DNA of 64,000 nt from Oscillospiraceae bacterium. GTDB lineage: Bacteria > Bacillota_A > Clostridia > Oscillospirales > Oscillospiraceae. Of the stretch, positions 35,684-45,277 are shown in pieces. The stretch is from contig JAFUCD010000036.1 in assembly GCA_017459865.1 (NCBI GenBank), forward strand, positions 1 through 64,000. Reading direction: 5' to 3'. The notes below the pieces were generated by a model. That model was not told the DNA's origin and did no database searches. It saw only the letters and a program-made list of their open reading frames with translations. The translations under genes were made by a program, and so were the position numbers. Numbering within the stretch: position 1 is the first letter of the stretch; every line of letters begins with the position of its first letter.

Positions 35684-35874
35684 TTATAATATATCTTCAA
35701 TCTAAAATCAATACGAGATTATTCCAGGCAATTTTAAAGATTTCGCCACAAAAACGAATATCAAGTTCTCGGAGTCCCGTTTATGGGACTCGTTTCCTGT
35801 TAGAATATCGTCGGAGCATGGGAGACTCCCTCCCTCGCTCCGGCAACACGCTAAACAGGAAGGAGCGGATGCAT

Positions 35875-36783
35875 ATGCCGATCCAGCTGAAACGGAAAAA
35901 CGGCCAAATCACGCCCTATCGCAACTCCGAATACATCCCGGCATATCTGTTCCTCCCGAAGGAGCTTGTAGAACGTGCTCCACCGGAGCTGCAGCTGCCT
36001 CGACGCATCGACGCGTATTTCACCGACTGGAACGTGATCCGTGCGGTCGAGAGCGACCTGTTTCTTGAGCTCATGATGGACAGCTACGCCTACATGGTCT
36101 GGAATCATCTCGGCTTCAAGGGACTCATGGAGGCCTACTCGGGTTATGCGCCGGAATACATTATTGCGCATTCCTGCGGATACTGGGTGCAGGAGCTGCT
36201 GGACAGCGGTATCATTCCCTCGGCTGAGACGCTGTATCGCAGTGCCAGGCACCTAACCTTCGGTTATGTTCCTCTGGAAGAGTTTCATATTCATTTGTCG
36301 CAGATCGTTCCCGCTGCGATGGAAAAGCATCATCTGAACGCCGTCCTTCAAACCGCGAATGAGTTTCGATGCCCGGAAGATTTCGACCGCCGCAACAGCA
36401 ATAAGAAGCGTGACTTTTACCGTTCGTGGTACCACACTCGATCGCCCCATGCGGAGTGCTCTCTGGAGGCAGAGCGCGCAAAGCGGCTGCGGGAGGAAGA
36501 AGAGAGAGATGAAGACAACTGCAAAAACCCATTTGAGAGCTTTCCGCTTAAGTTCGGAGCTCCCGGTCGCAAGCTCGAGGATGCGGTGATTGCGCTGGTT
36601 GACACAGAGCAGTTTCTCGAAGCCATTGATCCGACCGATCGTCGCATCCTGATGCTCCGTGCACAGGGGTACACGATGAAAGAGATCGCGGAGAAAACCG
36701 GCTTCAAAACACACAGCGCCGTTCTGAAACGACTGAAAAAGATCGGCGAGGCTTACGAACAATTCAATAAGGAATCCGATTGA
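35875..36783 (+). CDS. Sigma-70 region 4-like HTH protein of element 2
   Basis: A 302-residue protein. The C-terminal 60 residues form a sigma region 4-like helix-turn-helix: DPTDRRILMLRAQGYTMKEI, then AEKTGFKTHSAVLKRLKKIG. The N-terminal 200 residues are unlike region 2 of sigma factors and I do not recognise them. Proteins of this type are often annotated as sigma factors in clostridial elements. I chose the ATG at 35875, nine bases after AGGAAGGAG; ATG 35869 is only three bases away from it. It is the first gene of the rightward half of element 2 and has its own terminator. Confidence 0.75.
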   Translation: MPIQLKRKNGQITPYRNSEYIPAYLFLPKELVERAPPELQLPRRIDAYFTDWNVIRAVESDLFLELMMDSYAYMVWNHLGFKGLMEAYSGYAPEYIIAHSCGYWVQELLDSGIIPSAETLYRSARHLTFGYVPLEEFHIHLSQIVPAAMEKHHLNAVLQTANEFRCPEDFDRRNSNKKRDFYRSWYHTRSPHAECSLEAERAKRLREEEERDEDNCKNPFESFPLKFGAPGRKLEDAVIALVDTEQFLEAIDPTDRRILMLRAQGYTMKEIAEKTGFKTHSAVLKRLKKIGEAYEQFNKESD

Positions 36784-36819
36784 GCGCCTGCAGAGGGTAA
36801 CCCCCTGCAGGCGCTTTTT
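36784..36819 (+). terminator. Intrinsic terminator of the sigma-like gene
   Basis: GCGCCTGCAG (36784-36793) and CTGCAGGCGC (36805-36814) pair perfectly, with an extra inner GGG/CCC, and are followed by TTTTT (36815-36819). It starts directly after the stop codon. Confidence 0.95.
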
Positions 36820-37138
36820 GCGTTTATGACACAAATGACGCCGATGTCGCTTTTTTCTATAAAAAATCAAATCTCAGGAACATTTCGGGGGTAGAAGTGC
36901 CGTTGCCCATATAGAGGGACGCCTTCCCTCAGAAAGGATTGGTCATATGTTCTAGCAAACCACACGCGCTGCGCCTGCTACGGCAGGTGCTTTTTATTTG
37001 TTGATAACTGCCCCCACTTTTTCCAGCCAAATCTATATGAGAGGAGGGCTGCAAATACTCTACTGGCTGAAAAAGAGAGCAGTGAAGGGTGTACGTTCGT
37101 ACGCCAAAAACCAATCATGATTAAAGGAGAAAAATACT
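36820..37138 (+). other. Leader region of the SF3 helicase gene with a two-codon reading frame and attenuator-like hairpin
   Basis: No full gene is present. A good ribosome binding site AGAAAGGA (36931-36938) precedes ATG TTC TAG (36947-36955), a two-codon frame. Fifteen bases later GCGCCTGC (36971-36978), a TACG tetraloop, GCAGGTGC and TTTTT (36991-36995) form an intrinsic terminator. A 19-bp inverted repeat follows at 37085. The helicase start is at 37139. This could be an attenuator or the scar of a deleted gene. Confidence 0.45.
37085..37103 (+). repeat. Left copy of a 19-bp perfect inverted repeat flanking the SF3 helicase gene
   Basis: AAGGGTGTACGTTCGTACG at 37085-37103 is the exact reverse complement of 38481-38499. 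Nearby GGCTGA and CCAAT-type bases also agree. The gene between them encodes a replication-type helicase, so these may be origin sites. Confidence 0.75.
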
Positions 37139-38473
37139 ATGAACAAAGAAAACCAAGTCCTCTCCCCTGTGGATGAGGCAATCCAGGCCGACACGGAGCA
37201 GGAAGCGCCGCGTTGGCTGCTGAACGGCGGCGTCGATGAGGTGCTGTTCTGTGAGGATCTTCTCACAGAACTGCCAATGGTATGCATGAACCGCAAGTTT
37301 TTCGGCGTGGACGGATGGATCGCAGACGAAGGCCTGCTGAAAAGCGAGATCTACAAACGGCTGAAACCGTATATCCACAACGGTCTTGCCAAGAAAGTGC
37401 CGGCGCTGTTCGAGGTCTTGAAGTCGGAAGCCTACTGCGCGTCGATTCCTGCGCTTGCAGACCGTATCCACGTCGCAAACGGCACTCTGTTTGTGGACGG
37501 TACACTGTCCACAGAAAAGGAGGTCTGCGTCAGCCGCCTCCCTGTGTCCTATCTCCCCGATGCGCCGGAGCCGAAGCGATGGCTGCAGTTTCTCCATGAG
37601 CTGCTGTATCCGGAGGACATCCCTACCTTGCAGGAGTATATCGGTTACTGTCTGATTCCCTCCACCCGAGGGCAGAAAATGCTGATGATCGTTGGCCGTG
37701 GCGGCGAAGGCAAATCCCGGATCGGCGTCGTCCTCTCCGCTCTGTTCGGAAGCTCTCTCAACACCGGAAGCATCGCGAAGGTTGCAACAAACCGCTTTGC
37801 CAGAGCGGATCTGGAGCACAAGCTCCTCTTGGTGGACGACGACATGAAGCTCGAAGCGCTCCCGGAGACAAACATCATCAAGGCCATCGTCACAGCGGAG
37901 ACTCCTATGGATTTAGAGCGAAAGGGCATCCAGAGCTATCAGGGTGCCATGTACGCACGGCTGATCGGATTCGGCAACGGGTCGCTGAAATCGCTGTATG
38001 ACCGCAGTGACGGATTCTATCGCCGGCAGCTTATTCTGAAGACAAAGGATCGGCCGGAAAACAGAGTGGACGATCCGTATCTGTCAGAAAAGCTGCTCTC
38101 AGAGATCGACGGCATCTTTCTGTGGGCGCTGGAGGGATTGCGCCGGTTGCTGAAAAACGACTTTCACTTCACGGAAAGCGAACGAGCGAAGCGCAATCTG
38201 GAGGACAGCATCTACGAGAGCAACACCGTAACCGGATTTCTGGAATCCGAAGGCTACATCCGCATCGGCGAAGGGTATCAGTGCAGCACCAGGGATCTCT
38301 ATGAGGTCTATCAGACTTGGTGCGAGGAAAACGCGTATCACACCATGTCCATGGGCAGCTTTGTTCAGCAGATGGGGATGCAGGCACAGAAATACGGTCT
38401 GGAGCCGACCAACAACCTCTATCTGGATCGAAGGCGGCTGCGAGGTTACAAAGGAATATGCCGCATGCTGTGA
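37139..38473 (+). CDS. P4-type phage/plasmid primase-helicase (SF3) domain protein
   Basis: A 444-residue protein of the P4/D5 helicase group. Walker A GRGGEGKSRIG lies near residue 186-196, an acidic LLLVDDDMKLE near 230 is the likely Walker B, and GFGNGSLKSLYDRSDGFYRR near 278 is the SF3 motif C and arginine finger region. The length suggests helicase plus a short N-terminal part without a primase catalytic domain. It may drive replication of the excised element. The start ATG follows AAAGGAG. Both ends of the gene are flanked by the 19-bp inverted repeat. Confidence 0.85.
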   Translation: MNKENQVLSPVDEAIQADTEQEAPRWLLNGGVDEVLFCEDLLTELPMVCMNRKFFGVDGWIADEGLLKSEIYKRLKPYIHNGLAKKVPALFEVLKSEAYCASIPALADRIHVANGTLFVDGTLSTEKEVCVSRLPVSYLPDAPEPKRWLQFLHELLYPEDIPTLQEYIGYCLIPSTRGQKMLMIVGRGGEGKSRIGVVLSALFGSSLNTGSIAKVATNRFARADLEHKLLLVDDDMKLEALPETNIIKAIVTAETPMDLERKGIQSYQGAMYARLIGFGNGSLKSLYDRSDGFYRRQLILKTKDRPENRVDDPYLSEKLLSEIDGIFLWALEGLRRLLKNDFHFTESERAKRNLEDSIYESNTVTGFLESEGYIRIGEGYQCSTRDLYEVYQTWCEENAYHTMSMGSFVQQMGMQAQKYGLEPTNNLYLDRRRLRGYKGICRML

Positions 38474-38480
38474 CATTGGT

Positions 38481-38499
38481 CGTACGAACGTACACCCTT
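38481..38499 (-). repeat. Right copy of the 19-bp perfect inverted repeat
   Basis: CGTACGAACGTACACCCTT (38481-38499) begins 8 bases after the helicase stop codon and is the exact reverse complement of 37085-37103. Confidence 0.75.
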
Positions 38500-38659
38500 T
38501 CTCAGCCGGTTTTCATTCGCCCCTCGCCCTTCAACGATTATCCGAAGTGGAACCGGCTGAGGAATCGCACACGATTTGTAGCGATACCTTTCCCAAAAAG
38601 TGACACCCCTTTTCATGTGCGGCTGCATGTTTCTTATCTGTTGGATGGAGGCGTCCCGC

Positions 38660-38705
38660 CCCTGTCCATAAGGGTAGCGAGCATCGGATTGTGCCGTCAC
38701 AATCC
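38660..38705 (+). other. Candidate origin of transfer (oriT)
   Basis: In the gap between the helicase and the relaxosome genes, GGATTGTG (38686-38693) and CACAATCC (38698-38705) form an 8-bp stem with loop CCGT, just after CCATAAGGGTAGCGAGC. An inverted repeat next to a conserved-looking core directly upstream of relaxosome genes is the usual oriT layout. The nick site cannot be fixed by inspection. Confidence 0.4.
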
Positions 38706-38765
38706 ATTCGTCCCAGGGGAGCACCCCTGAATACCCCCGTTCAAATTTACAAAGGAGTAATCATT

Positions 38766-39071
38766 ATGAAACACGAAACCATGAAAACCACGATCCGACT
38801 TCCGCCGAAGCTCAAACGCAAGCTGGAACGATTGGCAAAGGATCGCGGGATGTCGCAGTCAAAGTATATCTGCTCCCTTATCGACGGCAAATCCTCGGAG
38901 GCCATCCCGCCCAAGCAGTTCTGGGACGTGATGAAGCAGCTCTACGACATCCATGAAATGATGTTGCGTGCAGCGAATCTCTCTCCGCAATTCAAAGAAG
39001 CAGCGCACCGATTGGAGCGCAGCATCGTAGAGCTGCAGGAAGCATACACGCTGGACCAGGAGGTGTCCTGA
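38766..39071 (+). CDS. MobC-like relaxosome accessory protein
   Basis: A 101-residue protein with a ribbon-helix-helix N-terminus: MKTTIRLPPKLKRKLERLAK followed by GMSQSKYICSLI. A helical C-terminus follows. It sits directly upstream of the relaxase, with TGATG overlap between its stop and the relaxase start, and after AAAGGAG. This is the place and shape of MobC-type proteins that bind oriT and assist the relaxase. Confidence 0.8.
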   Translation: MKHETMKTTIRLPPKLKRKLERLAKDRGMSQSKYICSLIDGKSSEAIPPKQFWDVMKQLYDIHEMMLRAANLSPQFKEAAHRLERSIVELQEAYTLDQEVS

Positions 39072-40426
39072 TGGCGACGACCAAACTATGGCATATTTCC
39101 GGCAACATTCAGGACGTGATCGACTACGCCGAGAACCCGGAGAAAACCTGCCCCATTCCGGATCTGGAGGATCTCTGGAACGCAGCCCGGTATGTGGAAC
39201 GTCCCGAAGCGACAGCAGACGGTCAATTCGTCACCGCCATCAACTGCATCAGAGAGACCGCCGTGCAGCAGATGATCCTGACCAAGAAGCAGTTTCACAA
39301 GACCGACGGATACATCGCCTGGCACGGCTACCAGAGCTTTAAGCCCGGCGAGGTCACGCCGGAGCTGTGTCATGAGATCGGCGTCATGACCGCAAAGGCT
39401 ATGTGGGGCGATCGCTTTCAAATCATCGTCACGACCCATTTGGACAAAGATCACCTGCACAACCACTTTGTCTTCAATTCCGTGTCCTTCGTGGATGGGA
39501 AGAAGTATAACCACTCCAAGCAAGAGATCGAATGGATGCGTCGTGTGTCGGACTATTACTGTCAGGTGCATGGTCTGTCCGTCGTTCCCGTACCGCATAA
39601 GGCGCCGTCCCGTCCCGCGTATTTTGATGAGAAGGACGGCAAGCCGACCCGGTATAACGTCTACCGCGAGGACATTCGGGAGGCGTTTCAAAACAGCTGC
39701 ACGCTGCAGGACGCGGAGGCATATCTTCGACGGCTGGGATATATCACAGACTTCTCCGACCGCGTACATTACCGCATCCGGCTGCCACAATATACGCACT
39801 TCACGCGTTTGGACACGCTGGATAAGCGCTGGGTGCCGGAAAACATGTATCGGTTCCTGGCATCGCATCCAAGTCAGACGAAGAAGGCGGTTGTCTGTTG
39901 GCAGACTGATGTTCCCGAGCACCTGCGCCATGCCCATCAACCGCATCAGAGGCCGTCGCACATCTATCGGCTGTATCTGTACTATTGCTATCAGCTCGGT
40001 ATTCTCCCGAAGGGAACGGCTTACAAACCCAACAGCCCCTTCCTCCGGGAGGAGCTGCGGAAGCTGGATCAGTATGACAGGGAAACATGCTTTCTCGGTG
40101 AGACTGGAATTGAAACCATGGATGAGCTGCAGGCCTTCATTGCAGAAAAACAGGCAGCGCTCGATCAGATGACCGCCGAGCGCGCATCCATACAAAACAA
40201 AATGCGCCGTGCCGATCCCGAAACAAAGGAATCGCTGCGGCAGCAGAAAACCGAAAAGACCGCGTCGATCACGGCTCTGCGTGAGCAACTGAAGCTCGCC
40301 AAGTCCGTGGAGGCGCGGTCTTTTCATATGCAGGAAACGCTCGATTTGGTCTATGACAACGAACTGAAACAGCGGGAACAGCCCATTCCCGAACGACACA
40401 GAACACAAAGGAGTTATGAAAGATGA
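39071..40426 (+). CDS. Relaxase/mobilization nuclease (MobA/VirD2 family)
   Basis: A 451-residue relaxase. The N-terminal catalytic domain holds the three-histidine metal motif TTHLDKDHLHNHFVFNSV near residues 119-136. A candidate catalytic tyrosine upstream is Y41 in ARYVERP. The rest is a helical region ending in a coiled coil (QAALDQMTAERASIQ). It would nick the element at oriT for transfer by a helper conjugation system. It overlaps the previous gene by 1 base and the parB gene by 4. Confidence 0.92.
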   Translation: MATTKLWHISGNIQDVIDYAENPEKTCPIPDLEDLWNAARYVERPEATADGQFVTAINCIRETAVQQMILTKKQFHKTDGYIAWHGYQSFKPGEVTPELCHEIGVMTAKAMWGDRFQIIVTTHLDKDHLHNHFVFNSVSFVDGKKYNHSKQEIEWMRRVSDYYCQVHGLSVVPVPHKAPSRPAYFDEKDGKPTRYNVYREDIREAFQNSCTLQDAEAYLRRLGYITDFSDRVHYRIRLPQYTHFTRLDTLDKRWVPENMYRFLASHPSQTKKAVVCWQTDVPEHLRHAHQPHQRPSHIYRLYLYYCYQLGILPKGTAYKPNSPFLREELRKLDQYDRETCFLGETGIETMDELQAFIAEKQAALDQMTAERASIQNKMRRADPETKESLRQQKTEKTASITALREQLKLAKSVEARSFHMQETLDLVYDNELKQREQPIPERHRTQRSYER

Positions 40427-41262
40427 ATACCACAACCAATATTGCAATTGCAAATCTGCACCCGTTTGAGGGTCATCCCTATCAGGTGCGGGACGACGCC
40501 GAAATGGACGCCCTCGTGGAGAGCGTCCGGGAGCTCGGCATTCTCACGCCGCTGATCGTTCGGCCACTGGAAGATGCACCAAATGAATATGAAGTCATCT
40601 CCGGCCACCGGAGGCTCCGGGCAGCGCAGAAGGCAGGGATCGTTGAGGTTCCTGCCTTTGTTCATGCCGTCAGCCGTGAGGAAGCTGCCATTCAGCTGGT
40701 AGACAGCAATCTCCACCGGGAGCACATTCTCCCGAGTGAAAAGGCGTTTGCTTATAAGATGAAGTTTGACGCACTGAAGCATCAGGGCAGGACTTCGGGC
40801 CAACTTGGCCCGAAGCTGACCGTCGATGCTATTTCAGAGGAGGACAGCGGCAGGCAGGTTAAACGCTATATCCGCCTTACGCATCTGATCCCGCCGCTGC
40901 TCACGCTGATGGATGAAGGGCGTATTGCTTTTTCAGTCGGTGTTGAACTCTCGTATCTGTCGCAACACGAACAACGCGCCGTGGCGGACGCCATCGAACT
41001 CTATGACTGCACACCGTCCTACTCACAGGCATGTCGGATGCGAAAAGAGAGCGAAATGCTTTATGCGGGAGATACCGCGAAGATTGTCGCGTCAGTCCTG
41101 TCCGAGCCGAAGCCAAACCAGCGGGAGCAGATCCGTCTGCGGCGGGATGATTTTCGTTCCTACTTCCCCGCCGACTATACGGATAAGCAAATCAAAGAAG
41201 ACATTATCGCCGGTCTCAACCTGCTGAAAAAGCAGCGCTACCGAGACCGCGACACCAGATAA
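40423..41262 (+). CDS. ParB/Spo0J-like protein of element 2
   Basis: A 279-residue complete ParB-domain protein, paralogous to the partial gene at 1-777. It shows NLHPFEGHPYQVRDD, then LTPLIVRPLED, GHRRLRAAQKAG and LVDSNLHREHILPSEKAFAY, followed by the helix-turn-helix region RQVKRYIRLTHLIPP. It starts at ATG 40423, overlapping the relaxase stop. It lacks a ParA partner in the element. The gene contains a 23-bp palindrome at 40793-40815. Confidence 0.88.
   Translation: MNTTTNIAIANLHPFEGHPYQVRDDAEMDALVESVRELGILTPLIVRPLEDAPNEYEVISGHRRLRAAQKAGIVEVPAFVHAVSREEAAIQLVDSNLHREHILPSEKAFAYKMKFDALKHQGRTSGQLGPKLTVDAISEEDSGRQVKRYIRLTHLIPPLLTLMDEGRIAFSVGVELSYLSQHEQRAVADAIELYDCTPSYSQACRMRKESEMLYAGDTAKIVASVLSEPKPNQREQIRLRRDDFRSYFPADYTDKQIKEDIIAGLNLLKKQRYRDRDTR
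40793..40815. repeat. Perfect palindrome inside element-2 parB
   Basis: CTTCGGGCCAA, a single C, then TTGGCCCGAAG form an 11-bp perfect inverted repeat with a 1-nt centre. It occupies the codons matching the palindrome at 310-334 in the other parB, with different bases. Confidence 0.6.
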
Positions 41263-41274
41263 GGAGGGCTCTGA

Positions 41275-41520
41275 ATGAACAGCGAACCTGTCTTTATCGT
41301 CGGCATCGGTCATGACGAGCAGGAATACACCGTCAACGGCGTCCGGTATACCGTGGCGTCCCGGTATGTCCCAGTGGACTACCACCGGAACGATCAACAA
41401 ACGCTGTCCCACTGCCTGCGCCACTATATCGGCAGTGACTTTGCAGATTTGTCAGCCTTTACGGAAGAAGGTATGCTGACGGGTGAAGATGCCTGTTCGG
41501 CTGCCGGAAAGGAGGGCTGA
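41275..41520 (+). CDS. TnpW-like small protein of element 2
   Basis: An 81-residue protein between parB and the recombinase. The middle, YTVNGVRYTVASRYVPVDYH, followed by LSHCLRHYIGSDFADL, is the strand-plus-helix pattern of TnpW-type proteins. It is the counterpart of the 55-residue gene at 767. AAGGAGGG precedes its ATG, and its stop TGA directly abuts the recombinase ATG. The function is unknown. Confidence 0.65.
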   Translation: MNSEPVFIVGIGHDEQEYTVNGVRYTVASRYVPVDYHRNDQQTLSHCLRHYIGSDFADLSAFTEEGMLTGEDACSAAGKEG

Positions 41521-43230
<1,710 letters not shown>

Positions 43231-43234
43231 GAAA

Positions 43235-43262
43235 AGCAGCAAGGCAAAAACCTTGCCGCTGC
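43235..43262. terminator. Hairpin between recombinase 2 and the att site
   Basis: AGCAGCAAGG (43235-43244) pairs with CCTTGC-GCTGC (43251-43262, one bulged base). The T-rich tail is on the minus strand (TTTTCTT), so it stops tRNA-side read-through into the recombinase best. Confidence 0.6.
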
Positions 43263-43265
43263 AAC

Positions 43266-43304
43266 AAAAAAGAGTGAAGATAACGAAATCCGTTATCTTC
43301 ACTC
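43266..43304 (-). terminator. Terminator of tRNA-fMet, carrying the att-like core (copy 3)
   Basis: On the minus strand GAGTGAAGATAACG, loop GATTT, CGTTATCTTCACTC and six T form a perfect 14-bp intrinsic terminator five bases after the tRNA CCA. The plus-strand arm at 43272-43285 is the direct repeat of the att-like cores at 2809 and 18536. The integration site of the element is therefore the tRNA terminator rather than the tRNA itself. Confidence 0.85.
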
Positions 43305-43308
43305 GACA

Positions 43309-43384
<76 letters not shown>

Positions 43385-43399
43385 ATATTGACTTCTGCC

Positions 43400-43443
43400 C
43401 CACAGGGCTTATATATAATAGCATATAAGCCCTGTGGTGTCAA
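43400..43443 (-). promoter_or_regulatory. tRNA-fMet promoter overlapping a 14-bp palindrome
   Basis: On the minus strand TTGACA (43443-43438), a 17-bp spacer and TATTAT (43420-43415) form a consensus promoter 30 bp before the tRNA. A perfect inverted repeat, CCACAGGGCTTATA (43400-43413) with TATAAGCCCTGTGG (43424-43437), covers the spacer and the start region, leaving the -10 box in its centre. Confidence 0.75.
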
Positions 43444-43484
43444 GCAGAAATATTTGGGAATTTATGTAATTCCGTGTCGGGCGC

Positions 43485-43880
43485 TTACTGCTTTTTCTTC
43501 AGCTCTGCGAGGATGTCGCCAAGCAGCTCTTCGGTCGTGGGACCGGCGGGCTCTTCGGGCTTCTCTTCTTCCTTCTTCGAGGCGAGGTCGCGGGCCTTGT
43601 TCACGGCCTTGACGAGCGCGAAGATGACGAGCGCGACGATCAGGAAGTTGATGATCGCCTGGATGAAGTTGCCGTACATGATTTGGGCGTCGCCAATACC
43701 GAAGCTCAGCTTGCTGAACTCCAGACCGCCGACGATCAGACCGATGATGGGGCCGAGGACGTCTTCCACGAGAGAGCTGACGATGGACCCGAACGCGCCG
43801 CCGACGATGACGCCGACCGCCATATCGAGCACGTTGCCCTTCATGATGAATTCTTTGAATTCGCTGACGAGTTTGCTCAT
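43485..43880 (-). CDS. mscL: Large-conductance mechanosensitive channel MscL
   Basis: A 131-residue membrane protein that opens a wide pore under membrane tension during osmotic downshock. The start MSKLVSEFKEFIMKGNVLDMAVGVIVGGAF is typical, with a first membrane helix at about 15-45 and a second at about 70-95 (FIQAIINFLIVALVIFALVK). A charged cytoplasmic helix ends the protein (ELLGDILAELKKKQ). The length is usual for the family. It lies 53 bp downstream of serS on the same strand. Confidence 0.97.
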   Translation of the reverse strand: MSKLVSEFKEFIMKGNVLDMAVGVIVGGAFGSIVSSLVEDVLGPIIGLIVGGLEFSKLSFGIGDAQIMYGNFIQAIINFLIVALVIFALVKAVNKARDLASKKEEEKPEEPAGPTTEELLGDILAELKKKQ

Positions 43881-43933
43881 TTTTTGTTCTCCTTTCTATT
43901 GAAATGCTTGTCTATTCGAAAAAGCCGTTCGGC

Positions 43934-45241
43934 TTATTTCGACTTGGGGATGAGGACTTCCTTGCCGCCCATGTAGGGACGCAGGACCTCGGGGATTCGG
44001 ACGGTGCCGTCGGGCTGCAGGTTGTTCTCCAGGAACGCAATCAGCATGCGCGGCGGGGCGACGCAGGTATTGTTGAGGGTATGCGCCAGATAATTCTTGC
44101 CGTCCTCGCTCTTGATGCGGATGCGGAGGCGGCGGGCCTGCGCGTCACCGAGGTTGGAGCAGGAGCAGACCTCGAAGAACTTCTGCTGGCGCGGGCTCCA
44201 TGCCTCGATATCACAGCTCTTCACCTTCAGATCCGCAAGGTCGCCGGAGCAGCACTCCAGCTGGCGGACCGGGATATCCAGGCTGCGGAAGAGCTCGACG
44301 GAATTCCGCCACAGCTTTTCGTACCAGTACATGCTGTCCTCGGGCTTGCAGACGACCACCATCTCCTGCTTTTCGAACTGATGGATGCGGTAGACGCCGC
44401 GCTCCTCGATGCCGTGCGCGCCCTTTTCCTTCCGGAAGCAGGGGCTGTAGCTCGTGAGCGTCTGCGGCAGCGCGCTCTCGGGAAGGATCTGGTCGATATA
44501 TCTGCCGATCATGGAGTGCTCGGACGTGCCGATCAGATAGAGATCCTCTCCCTCGATCTTATACATCATGGCGTCCATTTCGGGGAAGGACATGACGCCC
44601 TCCACGACAGCGCCGTGGATCAGGAACGGCGGGATCACATAGGTAAAGCCCTTGTCGATCATAAAATCGCGGGCGTATGCCAGCACGCCCTCGTGCAGCC
44701 GGGCGATATCGCCCATGAGATAATAAAATCCGTTGCCGGAGACACGGCGCGCCGCATCCAGATCGATGCCGTCGAAGGACTCCATGATCTCGGTGTGATA
44801 CGGGATCGGGAAGTCCGGTACGGATGCCTCACCGAAGCGCTGTACCTCGACATTGTGGCTGTCATCCGGGCCGATCGGCACGGATTCGTCGATGATCTGC
44901 GGAATGCGCATCATGATATCGCGGATCTTCGCGTTCAGCGCTTCCTCTTCCTTTTCCAGCTCCGCGAGACGCTCCGCCTGCGCGGTAACCTGCGCCTTGA
45001 TGGCTTCGACCTCCTCCAGCTTGGAGGGGTCTTTTTTGGCCTGTCCCATCAGCTTTCCGATCTGCTTGGATAGGCTGTTGCGCTGTGCCCGCAGATTCGA
45101 CGCCTCGTTGATCGCGGCGCGGTTGGCCTTGTCCAGCTCCAGCACCTCATCGACCAGCGGCAGCTTGGCGTCCTGAAATTTCTTTTTGATATTTTCCCGC
45201 ACCAGGTCGGGATTCTCACGTATCAGTCGAATGTCGATCAT
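43934..45241 (-). CDS. serS: Seryl-tRNA synthetase
   Basis: A 435-residue class II aminoacyl-tRNA synthetase charging tRNA-Ser. The N-terminal long coiled-coil arm covers about residues 25-105 (KANRAAINEASNLRAQRNSL). Motif 2 is SPCFRKEKGAHGIEERGVYRIHQFEKQE near 265-290, preceded by LIGTSEHSM. Motif 3 is NTCVAPPRMLIAFLEN near 390. Length and motifs are standard. It lies in a minus-strand run after parA-parB. Confidence 0.98.
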   Translation of the reverse strand: MIDIRLIRENPDLVRENIKKKFQDAKLPLVDEVLELDKANRAAINEASNLRAQRNSLSKQIGKLMGQAKKDPSKLEEVEAIKAQVTAQAERLAELEKEEEALNAKIRDIMMRIPQIIDESVPIGPDDSHNVEVQRFGEASVPDFPIPYHTEIMESFDGIDLDAARRVSGNGFYYLMGDIARLHEGVLAYARDFMIDKGFTYVIPPFLIHGAVVEGVMSFPEMDAMMYKIEGEDLYLIGTSEHSMIGRYIDQILPESALPQTLTSYSPCFRKEKGAHGIEERGVYRIHQFEKQEMVVVCKPEDSMYWYEKLWRNSVELFRSLDIPVRQLECCSGDLADLKVKSCDIEAWSPRQQKFFEVCSCSNLGDAQARRLRIRIKSEDGKNYLAHTLNNTCVAPPRMLIAFLENNLQPDGTVRIPEVLRPYMGGKEVLIPKSK

Positions 45242-45277
45242 GTTTCTGTTTTATCTCCTCTATATCAAGTTTGCGTA

